From: Holophagaceae bacterium
GTDB lineage: Bacteria > Acidobacteriota > Holophagae > Holophagales > Holophagaceae
Direction of reading: 5' to 3'
Assembly (NCBI GenBank): GCA_003158505.1
Contig: PMJK01000139.1
Coordinates: 1-5,338 of the forward strand
Length of the DNA stretch: 5,338 nucleotides
Part shown: in pieces, positions 1 through 5,338 of the stretch
Position numbering within the stretch: position 1 is the stretch's first letter
Layout: every line of letters starts with the position of its first letter
Program-made: the position numbers and the translations under genes
Notes under the pieces: generated by a model
Database searches by the model: none
The model's input: the letters and a program-made list of their open reading frames with translations, nothing else
Told to the model about the DNA's origin: nothing

Positions 1-57
1 GCGAAGGAACGGATCTATCACATCGTGCAGGAGGCCTCAAAGCGAGCCGAACAGTAG
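1..57 (+). CDS. 3' end of an unidentified gene (C-terminal 18 residues)
   Basis: The + strand is open in frame 1 from the left edge to a TAG at 55-57. It encodes a charged, helix-prone tail (AKERIYHIVQEASKRAEQ). GC-rich codon choice and the strong hairpin just downstream support a real gene end rather than a chance ORF. The segment is too short to name. RIYHIVQEA faintly resembles a helix of NarL-type histidine kinases, but in those proteins it lies before the ATPase domain, not at the C-terminus, so I do not use it. The gene points towards hutI (convergent). Confidence 0.6.
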   Translation, partial: AKERIYHIVQEASKRAEQ

Positions 58-76
58 GCCGCCCGCACTCGTAGGA

Positions 77-104
77 GAAGCCCCGGGAATCGGCCCGGGG
101 CTTC
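77..104 (+). terminator. GC-rich hairpin downstream of the left-edge gene, probable terminator
   Basis: A perfect 11-bp inverted repeat, GAAGCCCCGGG (77-87) and CCCGGGGCTTC (94-104), encloses a 6-nt loop, AATCGG. It begins 20 bases after the stop codon at 55-57, the usual place for an intrinsic terminator. The run after the stem is only GTTATG, without a proper T-tract. It may therefore end transcription inefficiently, act with Rho, or mainly protect the mRNA 3' end. The other strand has no T-run after the stem either. Confidence 0.65.
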
Positions 105-146
105 GTTATGTACGGGTGGCCACCGAGGAGAACTGCAATGGAAACC

Positions 147-253
147 ACCGATAAACGCTGATAAACACTGATAAAGAAAAGGCTGCTTCTATTCGGTGTT
201 CATCATGTATTTCTCGGTGTTCATCGGTGTTCATCGGTGTTCATCGGTGTTCC
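147..253. repeat. 10-bp-periodic repeat in two opposing blocks, able to form a long imperfect hairpin
   Basis: The left block (147-177) has three 10-bp units: CCGATAAACG, CTGATAAACA, CTGATAAAGA. The right block has four head-to-tail units of TCGGTGTTCA (214-223, 224-233, 234-243, and 244-253 ending in C), plus a separate copy at 193-202 followed by a degenerate 11-base stretch. The blocks are near reverse complements. As + strand RNA, 147-172 can pair with 223-248 over 26 positions with two A.C mismatches and three G.U pairs. The tract fills most of the spacer between two converging genes. Short ORFs that run through it are repetitive and not credible as genes. Confidence 0.8.
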
Positions 254-275
254 GCTTTTTTTGGCTTGGGCGGAA

Positions 276-1484
276 TCAAGCTGAGAGGAACCTCGGCCTG
301 TACGGTTCTCCGACCCAGTACACCAGCTCCAGCAGCTCCTCCACGTCCCACAGCAGCACCTCGGCGCGGGCGCCCGGGTGGAGGTGCCCCAGATCGCCGT
401 GGCGAAGGCTGCGGGCGGCGTGGAGGGTCATGGCCGTGAAGGCCTCCTCGAAGGTCATGCGCAGCTGCAGGCAGCCCAGCCGCAGGATGGTGAGCGGGTC
501 CAGGCAGGGGCAGGAGCCGGGGTTGAAGTCCGTGGCCAGGGCCACGCGGCAGCCCGACTCGATCAGCTTCCGCGCCGGCGCCCAGTCGCGCATACCCAGG
601 AACAGCGTGGTGCCCGGCAGCAGGACGGGCGTGACGTCCGCCGCAGCCATGGCTTTCATTCCCTCCTCGCTGCAGAACATGAGGTGGTCCGCGCTGGCGG
701 CGCCCAGCTCGGCCGCGAGTTCCGCGCCGCCAGTCCAGCTGAGTTCATCCGCGTGAACGCGGGGTGTGAGTCCAAGACGCTGCCCTGCTTCGAGGATGCG
801 GCGGCCCTGGTCCACGTTGAAGACGCCAGCCTCAACGAACACATCGCAGAATCGCGCCACGCCCGGATGGCGCCGCACCAGCTCCGGAAGCCAGGCACCG
901 GCTACGGCTTGGGCGTTGGCCTCAGCGTCGCCGCCGAATTCCGGTGTGAGGTCATGGGCGGGAAGGAGGGTCACATCCAGGCTCCAGCCGCTCCGCTTCA
1001 GCTCCGCGTAGGCGGCCGTGAGGCGGGACTCCGCTTCCAGTTCCAGGCCATAGCCCGTCTTGCATTCGAGGTGGACCACTCCCCGTTCGCGGAAGGCCTG
1101 CAACCGCGACTCACCTGATGCCACCAGTTCCTCGAGGGTGGCACCGCGGGTGGCGCGCACGGTTTCGCGGATGCCCCCCCCTTCCGAGGCGATGTCCTGA
1201 TAGCTGACGCCCTGAAGGCGCCGGTTGAATTCCCCGGAGCGGTTACCCGCGAAGAGCAGGTGCGTGTGGGGATCCACGAAACCAGGGCTGGCCCAGGCAC
1301 CGCCGCCGTCCACGCGGTCCGTGTCGGTCCAGGCGGCGGGGAGGTCTGCCCGCCGGCCCAGCCAGGCCACCCGGCCATCCTCCAGGGCCAGGGCGGCATC
1401 AGGGATGCGGTCCACCGCCCAGGTCCGGGTGGGATCGGGGGTCAGCAGGCCCCTGAGGTTCACGAGCACACGGCGGTCCGACAT
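276..1484 (-). CDS. hutI: Imidazolonepropionase (histidine degradation)
   Basis: HutI hydrolyses 4-imidazolone-5-propionate to N-formimino-L-glutamate, the third step of cytoplasmic histidine breakdown. The 402-residue product matches the family's usual length of about 400 and the amidohydrolase-fold layout. Visible features are the metal motif DPHTH (H73, H75), the substrate-loop signature GNRSGEF (81-86) with Y95, GGGI (102-105), H177 in LLPAHD, HADE (H244, E247), SADH (H267) and the metal aspartate in ATDFNPGS (D319). All expected ligands are present. I chose the ATG at 1484 because the product then starts like other HutI proteins. The frame stays open to an ATG at 1553, but that extension has no family counterpart and nearly meets the divergent gene. 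No clear Shine-Dalgarno is visible. No hutH, hutU or hutG lies beside it in the window, so it is either at an operon edge or solitary. Confidence 0.95.
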   Translation of the reverse strand: MSDRRVLVNLRGLLTPDPTRTWAVDRIPDAALALEDGRVAWLGRRADLPAAWTDTDRVDGGGAWASPGFVDPHTHLLFAGNRSGEFNRRLQGVSYQDIASEGGGIRETVRATRGATLEELVASGESRLQAFRERGVVHLECKTGYGLELEAESRLTAAYAELKRSGWSLDVTLLPAHDLTPEFGGDAEANAQAVAGAWLPELVRRHPGVARFCDVFVEAGVFNVDQGRRILEAGQRLGLTPRVHADELSWTGGAELAAELGAASADHLMFCSEEGMKAMAAADVTPVLLPGTTLFLGMRDWAPARKLIESGCRVALATDFNPGSCPCLDPLTILRLGCLQLRMTFEEAFTAMTLHAARSLRHGDLGHLHPGARAEVLLWDVEELLELVYWVGEPYRPRFLSA

Positions 1485-1486
1485 GG

Positions 1487-1520
1487 CATCAGTCTGCCAG
1501 GGACATCGGTCTGCCAGGGA
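1487..1520. repeat. 17-bp tandem duplication in the hutI / transpeptidase-like divergent spacer
   Basis: Two adjacent 17-bp units, 1487-1503 and 1504-1520, read CATC(A/G)GTCTGCCAGGGA and differ only at their fifth base. The tract begins two bases upstream of the hutI start codon, so it occupies that gene's leader and ribosome-binding region. Each unit contains CTGCCAG, whose CTG and CAG are mirrored around one base. It could be a repeated operator or a recent slippage duplication. The sequence alone does not decide. Confidence 0.75.
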
Positions 1521-1555
1521 TGAGAACGCCGCTGGACCTGTCATCCTGGCCATCC

Positions 1556-2368
1556 ATGTGGAACCCCAGACTTCTCCTGATCGCTCCGCTGGCCACTCTG
1601 CTGCTGGTGGCCCAGCCCGCGCCAGTACAAATGACTCTGCCCGTGCCGGTGCTGCAACCCGGTGAGGGTTTGGCCCTCACGATTGGCGACGGTGAGGTGC
1701 ACACCTATGGCGAGGCCCAGAAAGTTTCCCCCATGGGCAGCCTTGCCCTGCTCGTGTGGATGCGCCTCGAGGGCGCGGAATGGGCCAGCCAGAGCATGCA
1801 GTTCAAATGCGCGGGCACCTCGGGTAGTCTCACCTGCTCGAACCGGGCGGGCCATGGGAAGGTGGACCTGAGCAAGGCGTTGCAGCAGGACTGCAACCTG
1901 GCTTTCCTCAGTTGGATTGCCAAGGCCCAGGTGGGCTGGAAGGCCGACTACGGCGAGGCGGCGGCCCGGATCCGCATGGAGGATGTCTTCGCGCCCTTCC
2001 TGGGACGCCGACTGCCGCCGGGAGATGCTCTGCCGGCCTTGACGGGTGCCTGGTTGGGGGAGGGCGATCTGCTGCGCACCAGCCCCGAAGCCTTCCTGCG
2101 CTGGCTGATGGAACCAGAGCAGTCGGGGGTGTTGAGCCTCGGTCGGCGCTGTCTGGCAGGGTTCTGGGTGGACGTGAAGAATCTCATGGGCAAGGAGGAC
2201 TGGTGGTTCAAGACGAGCACCGTTTCTGTGCCCGGCGATCCATCGGCCACCTGCGCTTGGGTGGCGGGTGGGCGTGGCATGGCTCTGGTGGTGCTCTACC
2301 TTCCCCACGGCCGAGGGCAAGAGGAAGGCAGGGCCCGTATTCGCAAGATCCTCGGGTTGACGAGTTGA
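1556..2368 (+). CDS. Exported protein resembling a degenerate penicillin-binding transpeptidase domain
   Basis: The product is 270 residues from the ATG at 1556. That start gives a compact signal peptide: MWNPR, then a hydrophobic stretch to about residue 19, with possible cleavage near AQPA. An ATG at 1520 would add 12 residues ahead of it. The order of motifs follows the transpeptidase domain of class A/B penicillin-binding proteins and class D beta-lactamases. SPMGSLAL (58-65) stands where SxxK would be. Two cysteines (85, 94) lead to GHGKVDL (99-105). DCN (112-114) stands at SxN, WLGEGDLLRTSP (166-177) resembles the GQG..TP segment, and FKTST (218-222) stands at KTG, followed by a strand-rich end. 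Serine 62 is kept, but the SxxK lysine is leucine and the SxN serine is aspartate, so ordinary acyl-transfer activity is doubtful. There is no N-terminal PBP dimerisation domain. I infer a periplasmic, possibly non-catalytic protein. It may be co-transcribed with the GIY-YIG gene 13 bp downstream. Confidence 0.65.
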   Translation: MWNPRLLLIAPLATLLLVAQPAPVQMTLPVPVLQPGEGLALTIGDGEVHTYGEAQKVSPMGSLALLVWMRLEGAEWASQSMQFKCAGTSGSLTCSNRAGHGKVDLSKALQQDCNLAFLSWIAKAQVGWKADYGEAAARIRMEDVFAPFLGRRLPPGDALPALTGAWLGEGDLLRTSPEAFLRWLMEPEQSGVLSLGRRCLAGFWVDVKNLMGKEDWWFKTSTVSVPGDPSATCAWVAGGRGMALVVLYLPHGRGQEEGRARIRKILGLTS

Positions 2369-2381
2369 GGGCCCCGGCGAC

Positions 2382-2660
2382 ATGACCTGGTTCGTCTACC
2401 TGATCCGCTGCGGCGACGGGACGCTCTACTGCGGCATCGCCCTTGATGTGGAAGCGCGGCTGAAGCAGCACCAGGAAGGGAAGGGCGCCAAGTACACGCG
2501 GGGGCGTGGGCCCCTGGTCCTGGTCTACCGCGAGGCCTTGGGCACGAAGGCCGAGGCGCTGCGCCGGGAGAGGGTGATCAAGCGGATGTCCCGGGCGGCG
2601 AAGCTCAGGCTGTGCGTCCCCTGTCCATCTCGCCGAGCAGCCCGGCCACGGCCTGCATAG
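2382..2660 (+). CDS. GIY-YIG nuclease-family protein (YhbQ/UPF0213-like)
   Basis: The 92-residue protein is a single small GIY-YIG domain of the URI/YhbQ type. It has WFVYLIRC (3-10) for the GIY strand, LYCGIA (15-20) for the YIG strand (I replaced by C), and then ARLKQHQEGKGAKYT with R26 and H30. The helix ALRRERVIKRMSR (59-71) carries the metal-binding glutamate E63. All usual catalytic positions are present, so it is probably an active small endonuclease. The cellular role of this group is poorly defined, with DNA repair or single-strand cleavage suggested for relatives. The family core ends near KLRL (74-77). The last 15 residues are arginine- and proline-rich, and all but the first of them are encoded opposite the 3' end of rpe. 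The gene starts 13 bp after the preceding stop; GAGG in TTGAGGG may serve as its ribosome-binding site. Confidence 0.85.
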   Translation: MTWFVYLIRCGDGTLYCGIALDVEARLKQHQEGKGAKYTRGRGPLVLVYREALGTKAEALRRERVIKRMSRAAKLRLCVPCPSRRAARPRPA

Positions 2661-3291
2661 GACTCTCGGCCCTGAACACGGCGTTGCCGGCCACAAGGCA
2701 ATCGGCGCCAGCGAGCACGAGGTCGGCGGCGTTCTTCATGCTCACGCCGCCATCCACCTCGATGAGGAAGGGGATGCCGCGTTCGGTGCGCAGCGCGTCC
2801 AGCCGCTTCACCTTGTCGAACACACGGGGAATGAAGCTCTGGCCGCCGAAGCCGGGATTCACGCTCATGAGCAACACGAAATCGAAATCATCTACCAGAT
2901 CCACCAGGGTTTCCACGGGCGTGCCGGGGTTCAGCACCACACCGGCCTTGGCACCCGCCTGGCGAATGGACGCCAGGGTGCGGTTCAGGTGGGGATCAGC
3001 CTCCTGGTGGATGCTCACCCAGTCGGCGCCGGCCTTCACGAAGTCGGCGGCGTAGCGCAACGGCTCCACGATCATCAGATGGCAGTCCAGGGGCAAGCTG
3101 GTGGCCTTGCGTAGGCTCTCCACCACGGGCAGGCCGATGGTGATGTTGGGCACGAAGCGGCCGTCCATGACGTCCACATGCACCACCTGGGCGCCCGAGG
3201 CCTCGATCATCCGCAGTTCCTCGCCTAGCCGCGTGAAGTCCGCGGACAGCAGCGAAGGGGCCAGGAGGGGGGAGGCGGGGCGGAGGCTCAT
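2605..3291 (-). CDS. rpe: Ribulose-phosphate 3-epimerase
   Basis: Rpe interconverts D-ribulose 5-phosphate and D-xylulose 5-phosphate in the pentose phosphate pathway (and in the Calvin cycle where present). The 228-residue product is the normal length and a TIM barrel. It shows APSLLSADF (11-19, S13), HVDVMDGRFVPN (38-49, metal residues H38 and D40, plus M42), CHLMI (70-74, H71), the phosphate loop NPGFGGQSF (145-153), and EVDGGV (178-183, catalytic and metal D180). The late AGNAVF (201-206) has N where AGSA is more usual, a minor difference. The ATG lies 4 bp after the stop of the amidohydrolase gene, with no separate promoter space, so the two are probably one transcript. The 3' end overlaps the GIY-YIG gene on the other strand by 56 bp. 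Confidence 0.96.
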   Translation of the reverse strand: MSLRPASPLLAPSLLSADFTRLGEELRMIEASGAQVVHVDVMDGRFVPNITIGLPVVESLRKATSLPLDCHLMIVEPLRYAADFVKAGADWVSIHQEADPHLNRTLASIRQAGAKAGVVLNPGTPVETLVDLVDDFDFVLLMSVNPGFGGQSFIPRVFDKVKRLDALRTERGIPFLIEVDGGVSMKNAADLVLAGADCLVAGNAVFRAESPMQAVAGLLGEMDRGRTA

Positions 3292-3295
3292 GGCT

Positions 3296-4906
3296 TTAGT
3301 GTGCCAGGGGGACTTCCACCCCGTTCACCCACAACCGACCCGGCCTCACCTTCCTCAGGGCCTCAGGAGTGAGGTCGCCGAGGGGGGCCTGGACCCATAG
3401 CAGGTCGGCCACGGCGCCCTTCTGGAGGGTGCCCAGGTCCCTGGGGTGGCCCAGGGCCGCGGCATTGCCCTCGGTGTAGGCGCGGACGGCCTCGAAGCGG
3501 GAAAGGCACTGCTCCGGCAGGAAGCCGCCCGGAGGGTCGCCCTGGGGATCCTGGCGGGTCTCGGCCGCGGCAAGGCCTTGAAAGGGGTTGGCGTCCTCCA
3601 CGGGCGCGTCGCTGCCGAAGGCCAGCAGGGCGCCGCCATTCACGAGACTGCGCCAGGGGAAGGCCTCGTTCAGGCGCTCCGGTCCGAGGCGCGCTGGGGT
3701 CCAGCGGTGGTCCGAGGTGCAGTGCACGGGCTGCACGCTGGCCACCACACCAAGCTCGCCGAAACGTGCGGCATCTTCGGCGGTGACGATCTGGGCGTGC
3801 TCGATGCGTGGCGGCAGGACCGGCCTGCCCCTCTTCATGGCTCCGGCCAGCAGGTCGAGGGCCGCCCGGTTGGCGGCGTCGCCGATGGCGTGGATGGCGG
3901 GCTGGTACCCGGCGCGAAGGGTGACGGCGGCGTCCACGGCGACCTTGGCGGGATCCGTGACCCACAGACCCTGGGTCGTGGGCTCGTCCGCATAGGGGGC
4001 CAGCAGACGGGCGCCCCGGCTGCCCAGGGCGCCATCCAGGTAGAACTTCACACCCTGCACCTGGAAGAAGGACAGCTTCTTCGGCCGGCCACGCTTCAGC
4101 TCCTTCAGCATGAGTTCGTGGTCGTGGGACAGGTAGGCGAAGATGCGGATGGGCAGGACACCCGTTTTGGCCAGGCGCCGGTAGGCGGCAAGGCCACGGA
4201 CGTCCACACCCATGTCGGCGACGGCGGTGAAACCCTCGGCCTGGAGCGCCAGGAGGCCTGCCTGGATCCGGGCTTCCAACTCGGTGTCCGTGGCCGAGGG
4301 GATGTGCTTGGCGACCAGGTGGATCGCGGCGTCGAGGAGGATGCCGTTGGGTCGGCCCTGAGCATCCTTGAGGATGCGCCCTCCTTCGGGATCCGGCGTC
4401 TGGGGCCCGATCCCCGCGATGGCTAGGGCCGCCGTGTTCACCCAGGCCGCGTGGCCATCCACGCGTTCGAGCATGGCTGGCCTCGCGCCTGTCAGGGTGT
4501 CCAGGTCCCGGGCCCCAGGGAAGGCCTTGGCGGGCCACCGGTTCTGGTCCCAGCCGCGGCCGATAAGCCAACCATCCGTATGGACTGTGGACCACTCGCG
4601 GATCCGCCCCAAGGTTTCCGGCAGGCTCTCAAGGCCTGCGAGGTCGACTTCGTGGCTCAGGGCTCCGAGGCTGCCCACATGGGCATGCCCTTCGATGAAT
4701 CCCGGCAAGAGTGTGCCGCCGGGAAGATCCACCCGCTGGGCCCCGGGGTGGGACTTGGTGAGGGTCTCGACGGCCCCCACGGCCAGGATCTTTCCCTTCT
4801 GGATGACGATGGCCTGGCCGTGCTGTGGGCCCTGGGTGGTCCAGAGGTCGGCACCGGCGATGAGCTGGATGGCGGCGGGCGACGGAGGCGGCAGGGGCAT
4901 GGGCAT
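3296..4906 (-). CDS. YtcJ-like metal-dependent amidohydrolase (amidohydrolase family 3)
   Basis: The product is 536 residues from the ATG at 4906 and belongs to the amidohydrolase-fold group that includes YtcJ and NfdA. An N-terminal beta-sandwich segment (ADLWTTQ, GKILAVG) leads to PGFIEGHAH (68-76; metal H74 and H76). Next come DGWLIGRGWDQNRW (111-124), typical of this group, and then VKFYLDGALGSRGA, HAIGDAANR, IEHAQ and FGSDAPVED (metal D433). The C-terminal sandwich ends in GAVADLLWV and LWVNG. The metal ligands look intact, so it is probably active on an amide, N-formyl or similar bond; the substrate cannot be read from the sequence. I see no signal peptide, which suggests the cytoplasm. 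The frame is open to an ATG at 4972, but those 22 extra residues are low in similarity to the family and would leave 15 bp before the divergent mutase start. The ATG at 4900 is also possible. rpe follows after 4 bp. Confidence 0.9.
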   Translation of the reverse strand: MPMPLPPPSPAAIQLIAGADLWTTQGPQHGQAIVIQKGKILAVGAVETLTKSHPGAQRVDLPGGTLLPGFIEGHAHVGSLGALSHEVDLAGLESLPETLGRIREWSTVHTDGWLIGRGWDQNRWPAKAFPGARDLDTLTGARPAMLERVDGHAAWVNTAALAIAGIGPQTPDPEGGRILKDAQGRPNGILLDAAIHLVAKHIPSATDTELEARIQAGLLALQAEGFTAVADMGVDVRGLAAYRRLAKTGVLPIRIFAYLSHDHELMLKELKRGRPKKLSFFQVQGVKFYLDGALGSRGARLLAPYADEPTTQGLWVTDPAKVAVDAAVTLRAGYQPAIHAIGDAANRAALDLLAGAMKRGRPVLPPRIEHAQIVTAEDAARFGELGVVASVQPVHCTSDHRWTPARLGPERLNEAFPWRSLVNGGALLAFGSDAPVEDANPFQGLAAAETRQDPQGDPPGGFLPEQCLSRFEAVRAYTEGNAAALGHPRDLGTLQKGAVADLLWVQAPLGDLTPEALRKVRPGRLWVNGVEVPLAH

Positions 4907-4987
4907 CTCGGTAGGAGAGGGCCAGTGTAGCGTTGAGGCCGGTTCGGGCGATAAGGTGGAACATTCAAACATTCATTCGGAGGCCTC
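4907..4987. promoter_or_regulatory. Divergent intergenic region between the amidohydrolase and the mutase genes
   Basis: This 81-bp spacer must hold the promoters for both the amidohydrolase-rpe pair (leftward) and the mutase (rightward). It contains a relatively AT-rich patch (4951-4978) in otherwise GC-rich DNA, with a perfect 8-bp tandem repeat AACATTCA (4960-4967, 4968-4975). No pair of -35/-10 boxes is good enough to call on either strand. Confidence 0.45.
4979..4983 (+). promoter_or_regulatory. Ribosome-binding site of the mutase gene
   Basis: GGAGG, followed by CCTC, precedes the ATG at 4988. This is the clearest Shine-Dalgarno in the window and fixes the mutase start, although the 4-nt spacer is slightly short. 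Confidence 0.75.
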
Positions 4988-5338
4988 ATGTACCAGAAGG
5001 ATTTCCTGGAGCAGGTGCGCGCACAGCTATCGGTGAAGGAAGATCCCTCGAAGCTGCGGGAGCGTACCTTCGAGACCAGCTCGGGCATTCCTCTGAAGAA
5101 CAGCTACACGCCCGCGGACCTGGCGGACTTCGACCCGCTGAAGGATCTGGGTGCCCCCGGGAAGTATCCCTTCACGCGCCACGTGCAGCCGTCCGGCTAC
5201 CGGGGCCGCCTATGGACCATGCGCCAGTACGCGGGCTTCGCCACCGCCGAGGAAAGCAACGCCCGCTACCGCTACCTGCTGGAGCAGGGCACCACGGGCC
5301 TGTCGGTGGCCTTTGACCTGCCCACCCAGATCGGCATG
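4988..5338 (+). CDS. Methylmalonyl-CoA mutase large subunit, N-terminal part (cut by the window edge)
   Basis: The first 117 residues of a B12-dependent acyl-CoA mutase are present, and the frame is open to the right edge. The enzyme interconverts methylmalonyl-CoA and succinyl-CoA, linking propionate, odd-chain fatty acid and branched amino acid breakdown to the TCA cycle. YPFTRHVQP (60-68), YRGRLWTMRQYAGF (71-84), ESNARYRYLLEQG (89-101) and GLSVAFDLPTQIG (104-116) are the start of the substrate-binding TIM barrel. By alignment to Propionibacterium mutase, Y81 matches active-site Tyr89 and R74 matches Arg82. Isobutyryl-CoA mutases have Phe at the tyrosine position, so the tyrosine favours a methylmalonyl-CoA-type enzyme. 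The sequence PSGY (68-71) differs from the usual PTMY. Whether the cobalamin-binding domain is fused or separate cannot be seen here. Confidence 0.92.
   Translation, partial: MYQKDFLEQVRAQLSVKEDPSKLRERTFETSSGIPLKNSYTPADLADFDPLKDLGAPGKYPFTRHVQPSGYRGRLWTMRQYAGFATAEESNARYRYLLEQGTTGLSVAFDLPTQIGM

Noticed and set aside
148..253. Periodic repeats as a CRISPR array.
   Set aside because: The units are 10 bp and contiguous, with no spacers of constant length and no cas genes.
250..275. Inverted repeat TTCCGC (250-255) / GCGGAA (270-275) just after the hutI stop, with an A-run in the loop, as a hutI terminator.
   Set aside because: The stem is only 6 bp with a 14-base loop, and the A/T run lies inside the loop rather than after the stem in the hutI direction.
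378..1118. Long + strand open frame opposite hutI.
   Set aside because: It lies fully antisense to a confidently identified gene, its composition is that of a GC-rich shadow frame, and it shows no recognisable domain.
1541..2383. Full-length - strand open frame opposite the transpeptidase-like gene.
   Set aside because: The + frame has a signal peptide and an ordered set of family-like motifs. The - frame is low-complexity and rich in His, Gln and Arg, with no family resemblance.
3446..4426. Long open frames opposite and in other frames of the amidohydrolase gene (also 3363-4595 on the - strand).
   Set aside because: The amidohydrolase frame carries all the family motifs. The alternatives are glycine-, arginine- and proline-rich translations typical of shifted GC-rich codons.
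4933..4957. TTGAGG (4933-4938) and TAAGGT (4952-4957) as a sigma-70-type promoter for the mutase.
   Set aside because: The spacing is 13 bp and the -10 box is poor. The leftward candidate TACACT has no matching -35 box.

Overview
The window is about two-thirds G+C. It is densely packed bacterial chromosome: spacers are short, genes run in both directions, and all but one of the complete genes look like ordinary metabolic or housekeeping genes. I see no phage, plasmid, transposon, CRISPR or RNA-gene signal. The codon use, the methylmalonyl-CoA mutase type and the intergenic repeat would suit an Acidobacteriota- or Myxococcota-like organism, but that is a weak inference and the sequence does not fix the taxon.

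Layout, left to right. (1) The last 18 codons of an unidentified + strand gene, then a perfect 11-bp hairpin. (2) A convergent spacer (58-275) with a 10-bp-periodic repeat tract in two opposing blocks that can pair as RNA. (3) hutI (imidazolonepropionase, histidine degradation) on the - strand. (4) A 71-bp divergent spacer with a 17-bp tandem duplication. (5) A + strand pair: an exported protein that looks like a penicillin-binding transpeptidase domain with its catalytic residues eroded, then a small GIY-YIG nuclease-family protein. (6) A - strand pair, YtcJ-like amidohydrolase then rpe (ribulose-phosphate 3-epimerase), separated by 4 bp. The 3' end of rpe overlaps the 3' end of the GIY-YIG gene by 56 bp. 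(7) An 81-bp divergent spacer, then the first 117 codons of a B12-dependent methylmalonyl-CoA mutase large subunit on the + strand, cut by the window edge.

The genes do not form one pathway. HutI (histidine to glutamate) and the mutase (propionate, branched-chain amino acid and odd-chain fatty acid breakdown) both suit a heterotroph that uses amino acids. rpe belongs to the pentose phosphate pathway. The amidohydrolase substrate is unknown. The items most worth a second look are the eroded transpeptidase-like protein, the phased intergenic repeat, the duplication in front of hutI, and the antisense overlap of the GIY-YIG gene and rpe. I found no convincing new multi-gene system.
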